From Podaxis mareebaensis (lineage: Eukaryota > Basidiomycota > Agaricomycetes > Agaricales > Agaricaceae): a stretch of 64,000 nt of DNA. Under the pieces are notes generated by a model that was not told the DNA's origin, ran no database searches, and worked only from the letters and a program-made list of their open reading frames with translations. Positions 20,472 to 31,432 of the stretch are shown one piece after another. The position numbers and the translations under genes are program-made. How positions within the stretch are numbered: position 1 is the stretch's first letter; the number at the start of each line of letters is the position of its first letter. Location: assembly GCA_018524725.1 (NCBI GenBank), contig JAEUWP010000360.1, positions 124,001-188,000 of the forward strand, written 5' to 3'.

Positions 20472-22568
20472 ATGCCGAGAGACCCAGCCGTTCCTAGTCC
20501 AAAGACCAGACCGGTCACGAGGAGGACATCCATCAGACAGTCTCTCAACCTGGCCTCTGTTAGCAAGGCCTTCTCCGATGTCATAAACAAGGACAAGGAC
20601 AAAGACAACAAAGACGCAAGCAAGACATCCAAGAAGGCGAAAGATTCTCGTCGGCTCAGCACCCAGGCCAAGCCGTCCCCACCCCGCGCATCTATGGGCG
20701 ACACTAGGTCTCCATCCCAGGCCACCACCAGGACGGCCACTCCAGATTCAAAGGTTTCCACTCGCAGGCGGGTGTCTGGAACCGCGGCCAGAACGACTTC
20801 CGATGAACAACCTCCGAAATCTGTTGACTCTGCCAATAACACGCCCAGGTCTGGCATTCTTACCCGAGCCGGTACTCTGCGTGCAAAGAATACCAACCTG
20901 GTCGCCTCTTCATTGCCTAAATATCGTCCGAAATCTGCCGCTTCTGAGCAGCTAAAACCACCATCACCGGTGGCTGTTCGTGCTGGCACTCGCCGCCGTT
21001 TCAGTAACTCTGACGATGACGAGAAGGAGGAGAAACGAAAGTCTGGGACATCCTCCGTCGCTTCATCTGCAGACAAGGGCGCTCGCCCAATAAGCCCCCT
21101 TCCGCAGCGAGCTGCGCTTAAGACATTGAACACCACCCCTACTTCCACGCCTCCAACACCCACTAAGATTCGCACGGGTACACCCTCTTCTAATCGAAGC
21201 TCCCCTACACGTCCGGCTAAGACATTCAAAACCTCATCCTCGACATCTGCGGTCTCCCGTCCTTCGTCATCGTTCGCATCAGCAGCTCCTCGGCCTCCTT
21301 CATCTTCGTCGTCCAGCTCTGCCACCCCTCAGACCCCGAAAACTCCCGTTGTCAAGTCAAGTCTTCGCCGAGCCGTTCAGGAAAAAGACAAACCATCCAG
21401 CCCTTCCGCCTCTCATCCCGAATCACCTTCGCCTCTTGCTCGTCATGCACGCTCTCAATCAAAGGCCAATAGCGCGGCTGTTGGTAATATGTCTCACATC
21501 TCGGAAGGCGCAGATGAGGACGAGGAGGAAATTGAGGATGTTGAACTCCTCCTCGCCCCCGTCGCGCAAGTTGGTGCACCGACACCTGCGATGCCCAGGA
21601 TTCAGAAATCGCGGTCCCGCAACAAACCTCCCGCCCCACCTCCCAAAACCCCTGTTCGCGGTTTGGCTCAACTCCCGACACGGGCAAATATGTCCTATCT
21701 ATCACCATTACCTCCCAGCGACGGCGATTCATCTCATTTACGGCCCCCGCAACCCCGTCAATCAGGCGGCAATAATCGTAATGCCGGTCGTGGTTCGATC
21801 TTATCCTGGGAGCAACTCGCATCTGAGGCATCGAAGACACTCGGGGAAGACGAAATCGAGAAAATGCTAGCTGATGTTCCAGCTCCATTCCGTTCTGGTG
21901 CTGTATCGCCTGCGCTGAGCGCAATGATAGAAATACCAGAATCTCCCTGCTTGAGTGCACTCGACTCTCCTACAGGCTACGGTTCCATATCCCAAGTCCT
22001 CCTACCGGACGTCACGCCTTCGCCTGCGATGCACGCTTCGCAACGATACCACCTCTCACCACCTGAAGGTAGCACGGTCGATTCGCCCGTCATTAATCTC
22101 CTGCGCCTCCAGCTTGCACAGGCCGAAAACATGGCAAAAGAGCGGTTAATGCAGATGCATGCCATGGAACAAGAGATTCACCACCTTAAAGAACTGCACG
22201 CACGTCAGATACAGGAAGCCGCTCGACACATAGCGCATCTCGAAGACAATGGACGAAAAGGAGAGGAGCAGATGGCGTATGCATCGTCCTTAGAGAATCG
22301 GTTGAGACAAGCTGAGGCGCAAAGGGATCAGGCCGTAAGAGAGGCGAGAAGGAAGAGCGAGGAGAGCGTAAGGAGGAGCTGTGAAATGGAGAGGAGGAAG
22401 GAGAATGTTATCGTTCGGGCCGGATGCGCAGCACGTTTGGCTGCTTCTGAGTGGACGAGTGTAAAAGACTTGGCTGATGCTGAGCTTGACCTCGTGAAAG
22501 GCGATCGAGAGGTTTTGTCTATCCTTCTGGCTGAGCTAAATCAATTGACGCAGGTACTCGCGTCGTAA
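20472..22568 (+). CDS. Serine/proline-rich protein with C-terminal coiled coil, unknown function
   Basis: One uninterrupted exon of 698 residues from ATG 20472; a GTG 15 nt upstream is not needed. I do not recognise the family. The first 500 or so residues are disordered, rich in Ser, Pro, Thr, Lys and Arg, with many SP/TP sites, a Lys/Asp run near residues 40-55 and poly-Ser tracts. A motif-like segment SILSWEQLASEASKTLGEDEIEKML precedes the structured C-terminus. From about residue 545 a long coiled coil begins (NLLRLQLAQAENMAKERLMQMH through RQAEAQRDQAVREARRKSEE), ending AELNQLTQVLAS. The layout resembles cytoskeletal or spindle/septum scaffold proteins regulated by proline-directed kinases, which is inference only. 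The 348-codon antisense frame over 20279-21325 is a composition shadow. Confidence 0.8.
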   Translation: MPRDPAVPSPKTRPVTRRTSIRQSLNLASVSKAFSDVINKDKDKDNKDASKTSKKAKDSRRLSTQAKPSPPRASMGDTRSPSQATTRTATPDSKVSTRRRVSGTAARTTSDEQPPKSVDSANNTPRSGILTRAGTLRAKNTNLVASSLPKYRPKSAASEQLKPPSPVAVRAGTRRRFSNSDDDEKEEKRKSGTSSVASSADKGARPISPLPQRAALKTLNTTPTSTPPTPTKIRTGTPSSNRSSPTRPAKTFKTSSSTSAVSRPSSSFASAAPRPPSSSSSSSATPQTPKTPVVKSSLRRAVQEKDKPSSPSASHPESPSPLARHARSQSKANSAAVGNMSHISEGADEDEEEIEDVELLLAPVAQVGAPTPAMPRIQKSRSRNKPPAPPPKTPVRGLAQLPTRANMSYLSPLPPSDGDSSHLRPPQPRQSGGNNRNAGRGSILSWEQLASEASKTLGEDEIEKMLADVPAPFRSGAVSPALSAMIEIPESPCLSALDSPTGYGSISQVLLPDVTPSPAMHASQRYHLSPPEGSTVDSPVINLLRLQLAQAENMAKERLMQMHAMEQEIHHLKELHARQIQEAARHIAHLEDNGRKGEEQMAYASSLENRLRQAEAQRDQAVREARRKSEESVRRSCEMERRKENVIVRAGCAARLAASEWTSVKDLADAELDLVKGDREVLSILLAELNQLTQVLAS

Positions 22569-22990
22569 ACTGCTACCGTAAGTCATTTCCCTTGGTTAGA
22601 TTTGCTGGGCTGATCGAAAACACAGGTAGCTTCCATTTTTTCATTTCGTTCTTGCCTCTGCTCTATGCAGTCCTCCTTGTATTACAATTTCCTTTCTCAT
22701 GCTTGATATGTATCCTTTCCTTTCTGTTGGTCCAGCCGCTGTGTTCTATGCGCTCGTTTGGTCTGTTGCTGTTCTATTAATTATATCCAACCACATTCAC
22801 GATGCCATAAATGATCTCGATGCATGATAATGATAACTTGCTATTCCAATCTACATATCGGTGTGAGATTAGCAATACTGAAGTAAGGATAATAACCAAG
22901 GCAGTACAGATATTTAAAACCAATCAGAAATACAAGAAATACAAGAGTGGAGGAATAAAATAATATTAGGATACAGAGTGAAGAATAACA
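22569..22990. other. Convergent 3' region, serine-rich protein gene and SPC105
   Basis: 422 bp between two stop codons. It is AT-rich around 22780-22980 with poly-T and AATAAA-like stretches, as expected for overlapping 3' UTRs. No gene seen. Confidence 0.55.
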
Positions 22991-25900
22991 TCAAGAGCCA
23001 TATATCTCTTGAGCCTCGATGCATGCGTCTAGCAGGCAGGCATAGTTGGCGGACGGTGTAGCTTGATTAAGACGTTCTGACACAGCCTGGGCGATCGTGG
23101 ATTGACTACGGAGAAACATCAGCACATGAGGTGGCGGTTGTGTGCGGTCGGGGTACTCACTCGACAGACCCATAGCTGACCTCGACGTCGCAAGTCAATA
23201 AATTAATTGATAAAGGCCACTGAGAAAAAATGTCCGGGGTGAAATTGAATATGATAAAGGCTTTGGCCTTTTTGGACGGAATCATCACTTTTGTTCTCGC
23301 TTTGAAACCCGGGAAGCCATCCGAATCTGCGGGAAGAATTTCAACAGGGTATTTGACGGCGAGTAACCGCAGTTGTGCGCGTAGCTGTGAGCATGACGAC
23401 CAATAATCTGCCAGTTGATGGATGATCTGAAGCGGGGTCAACAAAGGCGGTCGAAAGAACTGAAGGACAGAAATGACCTTCTTGCAAGAAGTAGGCCTTG
23501 ACCGATGAACAAGAGCCTTGGCAGCTTGAAGCAGAATGTTGCTAAGTTTGGGAAAGTCGTCCTTGGCCTTGGTCATCGGGTTACCAACGCGAGTGATGTC
23601 AACGCTTGTTGCGATAGGTAGGTAGTTCTTGCAGGGGATGGTGATCCTGAAGTGAGAGGCATAGACGTATTCGAACACGATTTCATCGACCCTCGTGATA
23701 TGGAAGCGGTGTAAATCTTCGAGAGCTTCGAGTTCGTCTATCAACAGTAGAGTTAGTTGCGGGCGCTACACATGGGTCCGTACAAACCTCGCAATCTGAA
23801 GACCTCCGTCCTTGTACTGTTTTCCTTCATTTGCAAGACATGTTGTGCCTTGGCGATGGCGTCAGCTGCTTCCTTCTTCCCAATGGCAAGCTCTTGCAGC
23901 CGGCCTTGGAGGTAGTTGAGCTGCTCAGTATGCTCCGCAAGCTCTGCGCGCAGTGCTTCAACTTCAATGCTGGGAACAAATGAGTCGATGTCAAAGTTAG
24001 GCAATTTGTTTAAGACTCACTTTTGTTCAGCAATAGAATCCTTGAGATCGTTAAGGTATTCTTGATCACTAGCCTCGATCTCCGCGACTTCGGCCTGCTC
24101 GCGTTCAAGTTCCAGCATGATCTCACTGTATTCTTTCTCCAAGGTCGGTACCAATTCTTCAGCTGCTTTCTTGATTGGCTCCAAGATTTTGGCGTCCTGA
24201 ACATCACTCGTGAGTGGCATACATATATCGCAATGGCACGAGAGAGCATACCGATTGAAGGTCGTTGAATGCTTGTTCCGCAGTCAAATGTAGCCCCTCC
24301 ACCCAACGTAACTTCCAGTCGTACCAATCAGACTTTGCCTGTCCTCTGGCATTGATTCGAATGAGGTTCAGTTGATGCTAAGGGCAAGAAATCAGCGCGT
24401 GTATTTCTAGAGGGTGAAACCAGGGAACGTACCAGAAGTTCAGCCTGACCTTCCTCATCCGCTCGCATAAACTCAACGAATAGTTCTGGCGTGATTTTCG
24501 CCGCCTCCTCTTCTGCCTGCGCAAAATCAGCTTTGCTCCTCGCCATCCACCCTTCTAGATCCTTTGATACCCTGGTGAAGAGACCAAGCTGAGGTACGTC
24601 GATTCCCATAGCAATATAGTACTCAGACAAGGGTATATCTGTCGTGTTACGGGCTTGGCGAGAACCAATGTGAGGATGAACGGAGCGTCTTGGCGCGGTT
24701 ATCTCATCCATGAATTTGACATTAGTCATAGAGAAGAATTGCTCGATGGATATTGACGGCTACGGTGACTGTTTAGCACTTTCAATGCGAAAGAGCAAGG
24801 ATAGATACTTACGATGTCCTCCTCAGGTTGGGCCCCTGGCGGTTCAATCCCCATCGCCTTCCCGGAACCGTCTCCGGCCTCGTCTCCATGTTCACTGTCA
24901 GGGTGTGGTGGTATCCGCTCAAGGGGTGTGACCACAGGCGTCGGCGAAGCAGGGGCCGGCAACACTTGTGTAGAGCTTGGACTAGGTGCAGGTTGTTCCA
25001 CTGTTTCCAATGCAGTCTCTTCCGGGGGTTCCTCAGTTGGGAAAGCAATCATAGGCACTGCGGGTGCTGCCACATCCCTATCAAACCGCATCCATGCATC
25101 TTCTAGTGCAGATCCCATACTAGCACGACCACTGCTCATCCTCTTTGCAGGGGAAGCAGGCTTAGGAGTTGAATTTCCCTCTCCTTGTTCAGATTGCGGT
25201 GCAATTCGCGGGTTCCCGAGACTTTTTCTGCGCGCAAAGTAACCAGACTGTCGTTTCGTGGGTACAGGCGGAGCACCGGAAGCACTGGGGTTGGGTCTCT
25301 TGCCCGGAGATAATGATGTTCGTGGCTGCACCAGTGTGGAGCGTTTCCTCGGAGTACCTGCTGATTGTCCTTCACTTAGCTTCGGGCCCAGAGCTGGTCG
25401 TTTAGTAGGACTTGGGCGCCCCGGATCGGGGACACCGTCTTGCATAACGGAGAAGGGCCGTTTGTTGGGTGTGCCATGAGTAGGTGTAGATGAAGCGGAA
25501 GGTCTCCTCGGCGATGGCTTTGTGACGGGAGGAGCGAATGCAGCGGAAAACGTGGGCTTGGATTTAGGCTTAACGGGTGAAGGAGGTTTTGTGAACGTTC
25601 TAGGAACTGCGGAAACTGCGGGTGGAGGGATGAATGTGAAAGCGGGGGATTTTGGAGGCTGTTGCTCTGCCGCTGGAATCGTCGGAGGTGTTGACGGAGG
25701 GAAGGGAGTATTAACATCTTCGGGTGGTGGTTGGAATACTGCAGATCTTGATGCATCCGATGCGGACTCTTCTTCCTGAATTTGTTGGGGTGGGGCAATC
25801 GAAGGTCGAGGCGTCGATGAAGAAATGGGTACGACGGATGCGTATATACCGGACTCATCCATAGTCGAGTCCTGGTAGCCGAGGCTCATCCGGGCATCTC

Positions 25901-27231
25901 CACTGAGGCTAATTCGTCCAACAACCTTGCTAACGTTGAGAGTTTCATTACCTTCACCAATGTCGTCATTGAGGCTGTCATCCGTGCTTAAGAGTGAGTC
26001 CTCGTTCACCACGAAATTGGAATTGGGTGTAGTGATATCCATTTCTTCGGTCGTGTCTTCTGCTCCACCCCCAAGAGAATCCCTTGCTCGCATGAGTCGA
26101 GCCATGGCATCGTTCAGATCCATCCCCTGTTGGCTATCAGCTACTTGGATATCATCCTCGGACGAGGCCTCCGGTTCATGAGGGGTATCGCCGGAATGAG
26201 TGACCTGACGCAGTGCAAGCCATACTGGATCTTCAGTGGGAGGCGGTCTAAGGGATTGTCCCATAGGGACTGTAAATTCCATTTCTTCGTGACTTTGTTC
26301 AACCTCCGACCGCATCTGTGAGTCATCTTCAAGGATAGAGTGTGTTTGATCATCGTCCACGTCGTCAAATGGTATCGCGTCGTCAGATGGAAATGCGATT
26401 GAGTCTCTTGACTGAAGCGGCACGAAAGGCTCTCTCCTGGCAAGGGAACGCCTACGGAGCAGATCACCATGCAGAGCTTCCGTCACCTCCATATCGTCAC
26501 TTTCATCAAACTCCATCTCTTGATCCATCAAGGCCGAGCCCTCCTCGCCTTGCAAAAAGGCACCAGGGTTGGCAGAAGTGAGGTCCATGTCTTCACTGCC
26601 CGCAACGGAGTATCGGACTGAGCTGCGTCGGCGGTTCCGAGAAAAGGAAGCGGGGTAGTCATTTTCGTTGGAGAGGACAGGAGGCCGATCAACTTCAGGA
26701 GAGGACGATGGAATAGGGGAGGATTGTGGAGAACCGGTACTATTGGTATGATCGTGATTTGGTATTTGGAAGAGCCGCACTTGGGCGTGTTCCGCAAAGC
26801 TGACTCGTCTACCAAGGGATTTACGGGAAGCATTATCATGGACACGGGCTCGATAGTCGACGGTGAAATCCATTGACTGGGTGGTATTCCCATCGTCAGG
26901 TAACGAAGATTGAGAGTTTGAAGGTTGCGAAGACTGTGAATTTGAGGGTTGCGACAATTGTTCAGAGGATTCCTCTGTGTTGATAATTGAAGACGTTTTC
27001 AAGATACTCTTTCTCGGAGCCTGATGAAAACCTATGATTCAGTGTTCGTAATGGGTATTAAAGACAACTGTTACTTACCAGTGATCGGCGGGCCTTTGCC
27101 AAGGGACTCAAACGATCTCCGGGGACGATACTGTGTGCCCGCCGCTTTCCCGCTGGGGCTGCGGGCCTGTTCTGATTTGGAACGGCAATAGAGCGACGTC
27201 GTTTGGAAGTGTCTTCTTTAAGGACGGCCAT
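22991..27231 (-). CDS. SPC105: Outer-kinetochore scaffold SPC105/KNL1 (Spc7)
   Basis: KNL1 subunit of the KMN network; it links microtubule attachment to the spindle checkpoint by recruiting Bub1/Bub3 and PP1 (family knowledge). All expected elements are visible. PP1-binding motifs are SILK (in RKSILKTSS, just after the first intron) and RVSF (in LGRRVSFAEHAQVR). MELT-like Bub3 sites include MDFT, MDLT, MEVT, MEFT and MDIT. A long disordered Pro/Ser region follows, then the Spc7 domain from SISIEQFFSMTNVKFMDEITAPRR, a coiled coil (KKAAEELVPTLEKEY, ALRAELAEHTEQLNYL), and a C-terminal RWD-like domain (FEYVYASHFRITIP through INLLTCDVEVSYGSV), ending EAQEIYGS. Start ATG 27231 (MAVLKEDTSKRRRS). 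The size, around 1,200 residues, fits fungal Spc7. It shares a promoter region with kinesin-6. Confidence 0.94.
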
Positions 27232-27660
27232 GCTAGGAGTGTCGAGATTGTGGAGATAGTTGGCCACTGGCCGGTATAGTTGGAAGTAACCAAGATAATG
27301 TTGTCGCTCTCCAAAACAGTCAACAACCCTCGACGCGTTCTAATTCGGATCATGTGACCGTGCATCCTCATCCCTCTCATTCTGGCCTTCGTAAGAAAAA
27401 GCTCTTTCTGTGAGCTTTCTCAATTGGATTACAAAGAGAGATCATATTTGGATTTTATACGTATGTCTGAGATGGTTTTGAACACACCCCCTGAGACTTT
27501 TAATATCTTGGCCAACTTGGTTATTTAAGACGTGTCGGTCACATGACCCACAGTTCGCCTCGCGTCCACCTCGATCAATTCATTGCGCTAATGAGCCCAG
27601 CGTATTCCCAGCACTGATCTTCCCGGAAACTGCTTGGCCTTTCATTCTACACTGGCATAA
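27232..27660. promoter_or_regulatory. Divergent promoter of SPC105 and kinesin-6, with an ACGCGT box
   Basis: 429 bp lie between two mitotic genes transcribed apart. An exact ACGCGT hexamer sits at 27333-27338. In yeasts this MluI cell-cycle box is bound by MBF-type factors and gives G1/S-phased transcription; whether it works here is unknown. One hexamer in 429 bp is expected by chance about one time in ten. Confidence 0.45.
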
Positions 27661-30600
27661 ATGTCAAACGCCACCGGTATGGCTACAAGAGCCTCAACTC
27701 GCAACAAGACGACCTCAGCAACCCCAGCTGCACCAGCCGCCACGAGGACCACCAGAACGAGAGCAACGACGAAACCCACAGCACCTACGACATCTTTGCC
27801 TACAGCTACGAAACGCACTACTACTACAAGAAAACCGCTTAGTAGCCGCGAGAACTCTACCGTTGTCTCTGATGCGCCATCAAGGGCCAAGTCGAAACCT
27901 GCTTCAACACGCAGGACCGCCAAAGCCATCACCACTCAAAACTCGGAATGTGAACCCATCATGGCATGTATCCTCTCGTGCCGCCAACAAAACTCAAGTG
28001 ACGTACTAGAGATAGGCATACCTTCGAATTCGTCCTCACCTTGGAGACGAAGAACCAACCTCTGCACCCTATTTAACACCCCTTTCGGACACAACCGTTC
28101 GAATGACAGATCCTCAAGATAACCAAACAAACCGAGCTCGATACCGCTCTTCTGCAATCTCAGGATCGTCCCTGTACACCTTTTCTCACGTCTTCCCCCC
28201 AGAAACAACGCAATCCGATTTTTTTACCAAGACTACGCTTCCCCTCGTTCGCGACGTACTGCAAGGACAAAACGGTCTGCTATTTACTTATGGAGTGACA
28301 AACTCCGGAAAGACCTATACCGTTCAGGGTGGAAACACCCAAGGTTCCGCTGGAATTCTACCTAGGACTCTTGACGTGATATTCAACAGTATTGAAGGTT
28401 TACAAGGTGACGGTAAAGTGAGCAGCCATGCATTTTCGAATTGTTGGGATAGGCTCAACCGTGAACGTAGTATCGTCCCGTACGTCTGTACGGTATTGAA
28501 CCGTCAGATGCAAATGACACAGACCTTCCCCAAATGTCTACCGAACCTGCCCTAGCCGAAGTACTCGGACAACTGGATCCTAATACCGAAGTTGACTCGG
28601 ATATTGATCCGACAATTATCACCGTTGACCGTAACTATGAGTATACTGTGTGGATTTCCTATGTTGAAGTATATAACGAGAAGGTTTACGACCTCCTCGA
28701 CTCGGTCAAGGACGAATCCAGCCAAAAACCGACACAAAGGTCTGCAGCGGACCCCAAGTTCCTGTTGACGAGAAAGGCACTTCCCCTACGACCGTCTCCT
28801 ACATCCGACAATGGTGATGCGGAAGTCAACGGCAAGTACATTGCTGGACTCCGTCAGTTCCGTGTTACTAGTGCCGCACAAGCCAAATCGATTGTAAAGC
28901 TTGGGCAGTTGCACCGTCGAGTATTCGGGACCTTGGCCAACCATCAAAGCAGTCGAAGTCATGGAACGGTGATTATCAAAATCGTCAGGGGACATCGAGG
29001 AGAAAAGGATGTAAGTGGCTAACTCCTCTTCAAAAACATTGTCTGATTAGTTGGCCTAGGACCCAACGTCTCTTCAAGTTTCTCGTCTTACCCTCGTTGA
29101 CCTTGCTGGTTCAGAACGTACAAAGCATACTCACACAACGGGTGAACGATTGAAAGAGGCTGGAAATATCAACAAGTCCCTTATGGTCTTGGGTCAATGT
29201 ATGGAAGTCATGCGCTCAAACCAGAAAAAGCTTGCATCGAGTCTTGCGCACGAAGGCACAGGGAAAGACGGTCGGGTAGATACCCGAGACGTCCGCAAAA
29301 CGCTCGCTGTCATCCCCTTCCGTCACAGCAAACTCACTGAAGCCTTGATGGACTACTTCACCGGCGAGGGTCGAGCAGTAAGATATCTCCTTGCTGTTTT
29401 ACCCAGAACAGACGCTCAAACACTGCGTTGCAGGTCATGATTGTAAACGTAAACCCCTACGACACAGGCTATGATGAAAATTCGCACGTTATGAAGTTCT
29501 CTGCATTGGCAAGAGAAGTGCAGATTGCAAACGCGCCTGCGCCAGTGCACAAAGTGTCGTCCATAGGTCCGGGGAAACTACAGGGACAAAAGTTTAAGGA
29601 CTTGTCCCCGTTGACAATCAACGACCCAGACGTCAACCCTAACCCGTTTAGGAGAAAGGTTACCATCACGATGGGGAAGAAGAGCGAAGCTGTCTTGGAA
29701 GTCGTTGAGGGTACGCACGCTGTTCCCGCGGGTTGATAAGATAAACTTACCACTCCAATAGAGGATGAGCCCGCGGGCGAGGTGGATGACATTGACGATG
29801 AGCCACTGAACCCGCTCATTGATGCGTTGTTTGATGAAGTCGAGAATTTACGCATGCAGGTAAAGCTTTTGATGATAATCGGAGATGATAATGTGTTCAT
29901 GCGAAGGTTCTATGCAGTTGTTTGAAGCGGAAATGAGATGCGCTCTTATTGAAGCCGAAACGCGCGAAGAAGTAATGCGGGAAATGGAAGAACGAATGAG
30001 GATTATGGAAGAGAAGTACTCACGTCGCCTCATGAGCGAGGTATGTCCGATCGTCACCTCTGGTCTTACAAGTGAACCGATACGGTATTCCCAAGCTGGA
30101 GCAGAATGAGCTCAAGACTGATGCAAAGATCGATATGCTGCATAAAGCAGGATTATTTGGCAGTCCAGTCAAAATGCAGCAGCAACATATCGCAATATTC
30201 TCTGACGAAGAGGAGGAAGATGAGGCCGCGGATGTTGAAATGAGTCTTGTATGTTCATAACACTTTCATTAATTTGTTTGGTTGACTAATTCCTTACAGA
30301 TGAATCGCGATGACCAGGAGTCCGAAGAAGCGGCCGAAGACTCCCAAATTCTAGACGATGATGAGGAAATGCCACCATCGTCCCCTCTTGCCGGGAAATC
30401 CGCTCTCCAAGGAAAGGGCAAGAATGCGTCTCAGAAACGCGCTCCAGAAAGCTCACCACCAGAGCAGGAAGACACGATCATGGAAGATCAGACAGAAACT
30501 GAGGACGAAGGAAAAGATGACAATGACGAAGATAGTCTCCTTGACTTGGAAGCCGAGGAAGCAGACGAAGATGACGAAGAGGAAGAGGAAGATGATGAAG

Positions 30601-31132
30601 AAGAGTACATTGACGATGAAGATGACGATTCTGAAGAGGAGTGGAAACCTCCCAAGAACTCATCATCTAAGTCGTCCAGCGGCAGAGCCTCTACTGCGGG
30701 GAAGAAAGTGATAACACCCGCGCAACCCCCAAAGAACCCAAAGCAACCTCGAGTCTCAAAGCTAGAAAAAGAAATGGAAGAATTGTCCATTGAAGACGAG
30801 GTTGCAGAGGACCCGGATGAGTCCGTTGTTATCTTACCGAAAAAGTTTAAGAAGGCGAGGAAAATCGTGATTGATTCCGATAGCGAGGGGGAACAAAAGG
30901 ACGTCGACGCAGAGGGCGAAGACGAAATCGCATCGATTCCCGTCGTGAAGAAAAAGAGGTAAGTCTGGCTCTCGATCATTCTTCACTCCATAACTAAGCG
31001 ACATTTTGAAGGAAACTGGGCAAGAAACCTGTCATGACGGTCGATAACATCGAAAAGGTCACCTGGGAAGTTGAGAAAAAAGTTGCGAAAGCACAAGGCA
31101 GCCGTACTATTAGGAGACTTACAGGCAACTAA
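27661..31132 (+). CDS. Kinesin-6 family motor (KIF20/KIF23-like)
   Basis: Plus-end microtubule motor predicted to act at the central spindle and in cytokinesis (family knowledge). After a Thr/Lys-rich N-terminus of about 100 residues comes the motor: PIMAYLRIRPHLG, LFTYGVTNSGKTYTVQGG (P-loop), VWISYVEVYNEKVYDLL, NHQSSRSHGTV (switch I), LVDLAGSER (switch II), FRHSKLTEALMDYF and NVNPYDTGYDENSHVMKFSALAREV. The GVTNSGKT P-loop and the inserts within the motor point to kinesin-6. A short coiled coil follows (ALIEAETREEVMREMEERMRIMEEKY), then a strikingly acidic run (about 30500-30640, Glu/Asp-rich) and a basic C-terminus ending RTIRRLTGN. The first intron (27964-28015, 52 nt) reads GC..AG. The precise subfamily is inferred. 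Confidence 0.92.
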
Positions 31133-31432
31133 TTCTCCAACTCATGGTTGCACATAGTGAATCACCATTTAGTATCTTTGGCACGTAATTGACATAGGTC
31201 AATCTATCATTTCTTATATATACAAGCGCTGTCGAAACCACAGCCCACGATATGATAGTTTGTAATTGACTCGGCGAGTCAATCTGACCCTGAAGTTACT
31301 GATGGCACAGCCCTTGACACGACTCTGAGCGGCGAAGCCGGACGCGTCAAACAAATGTACATAGCGCGAACGCGTCTCATGTAGTCATCGACACCCCTTC
31401 GATCTCTACAATACTTGCCAACACCCAGAGCT
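31133..31432. other. Spacer between kinesin-6 and UNG
   Basis: 300 bp in tandem orientation. It should carry the kinesin-6 3' UTR and the UNG promoter. I see no gene in it. Confidence 0.5.

Noticed and set aside
20279..21325. 348-codon minus-strand frame
   Set aside because: It is antisense to the serine-rich protein and arises from its codon bias; there is no domain.
30488..30979. Serine-rich minus frame
   Set aside because: Antisense to the acidic tract of kinesin-6, where GAA/GAT repeats read as Ser on the other strand.
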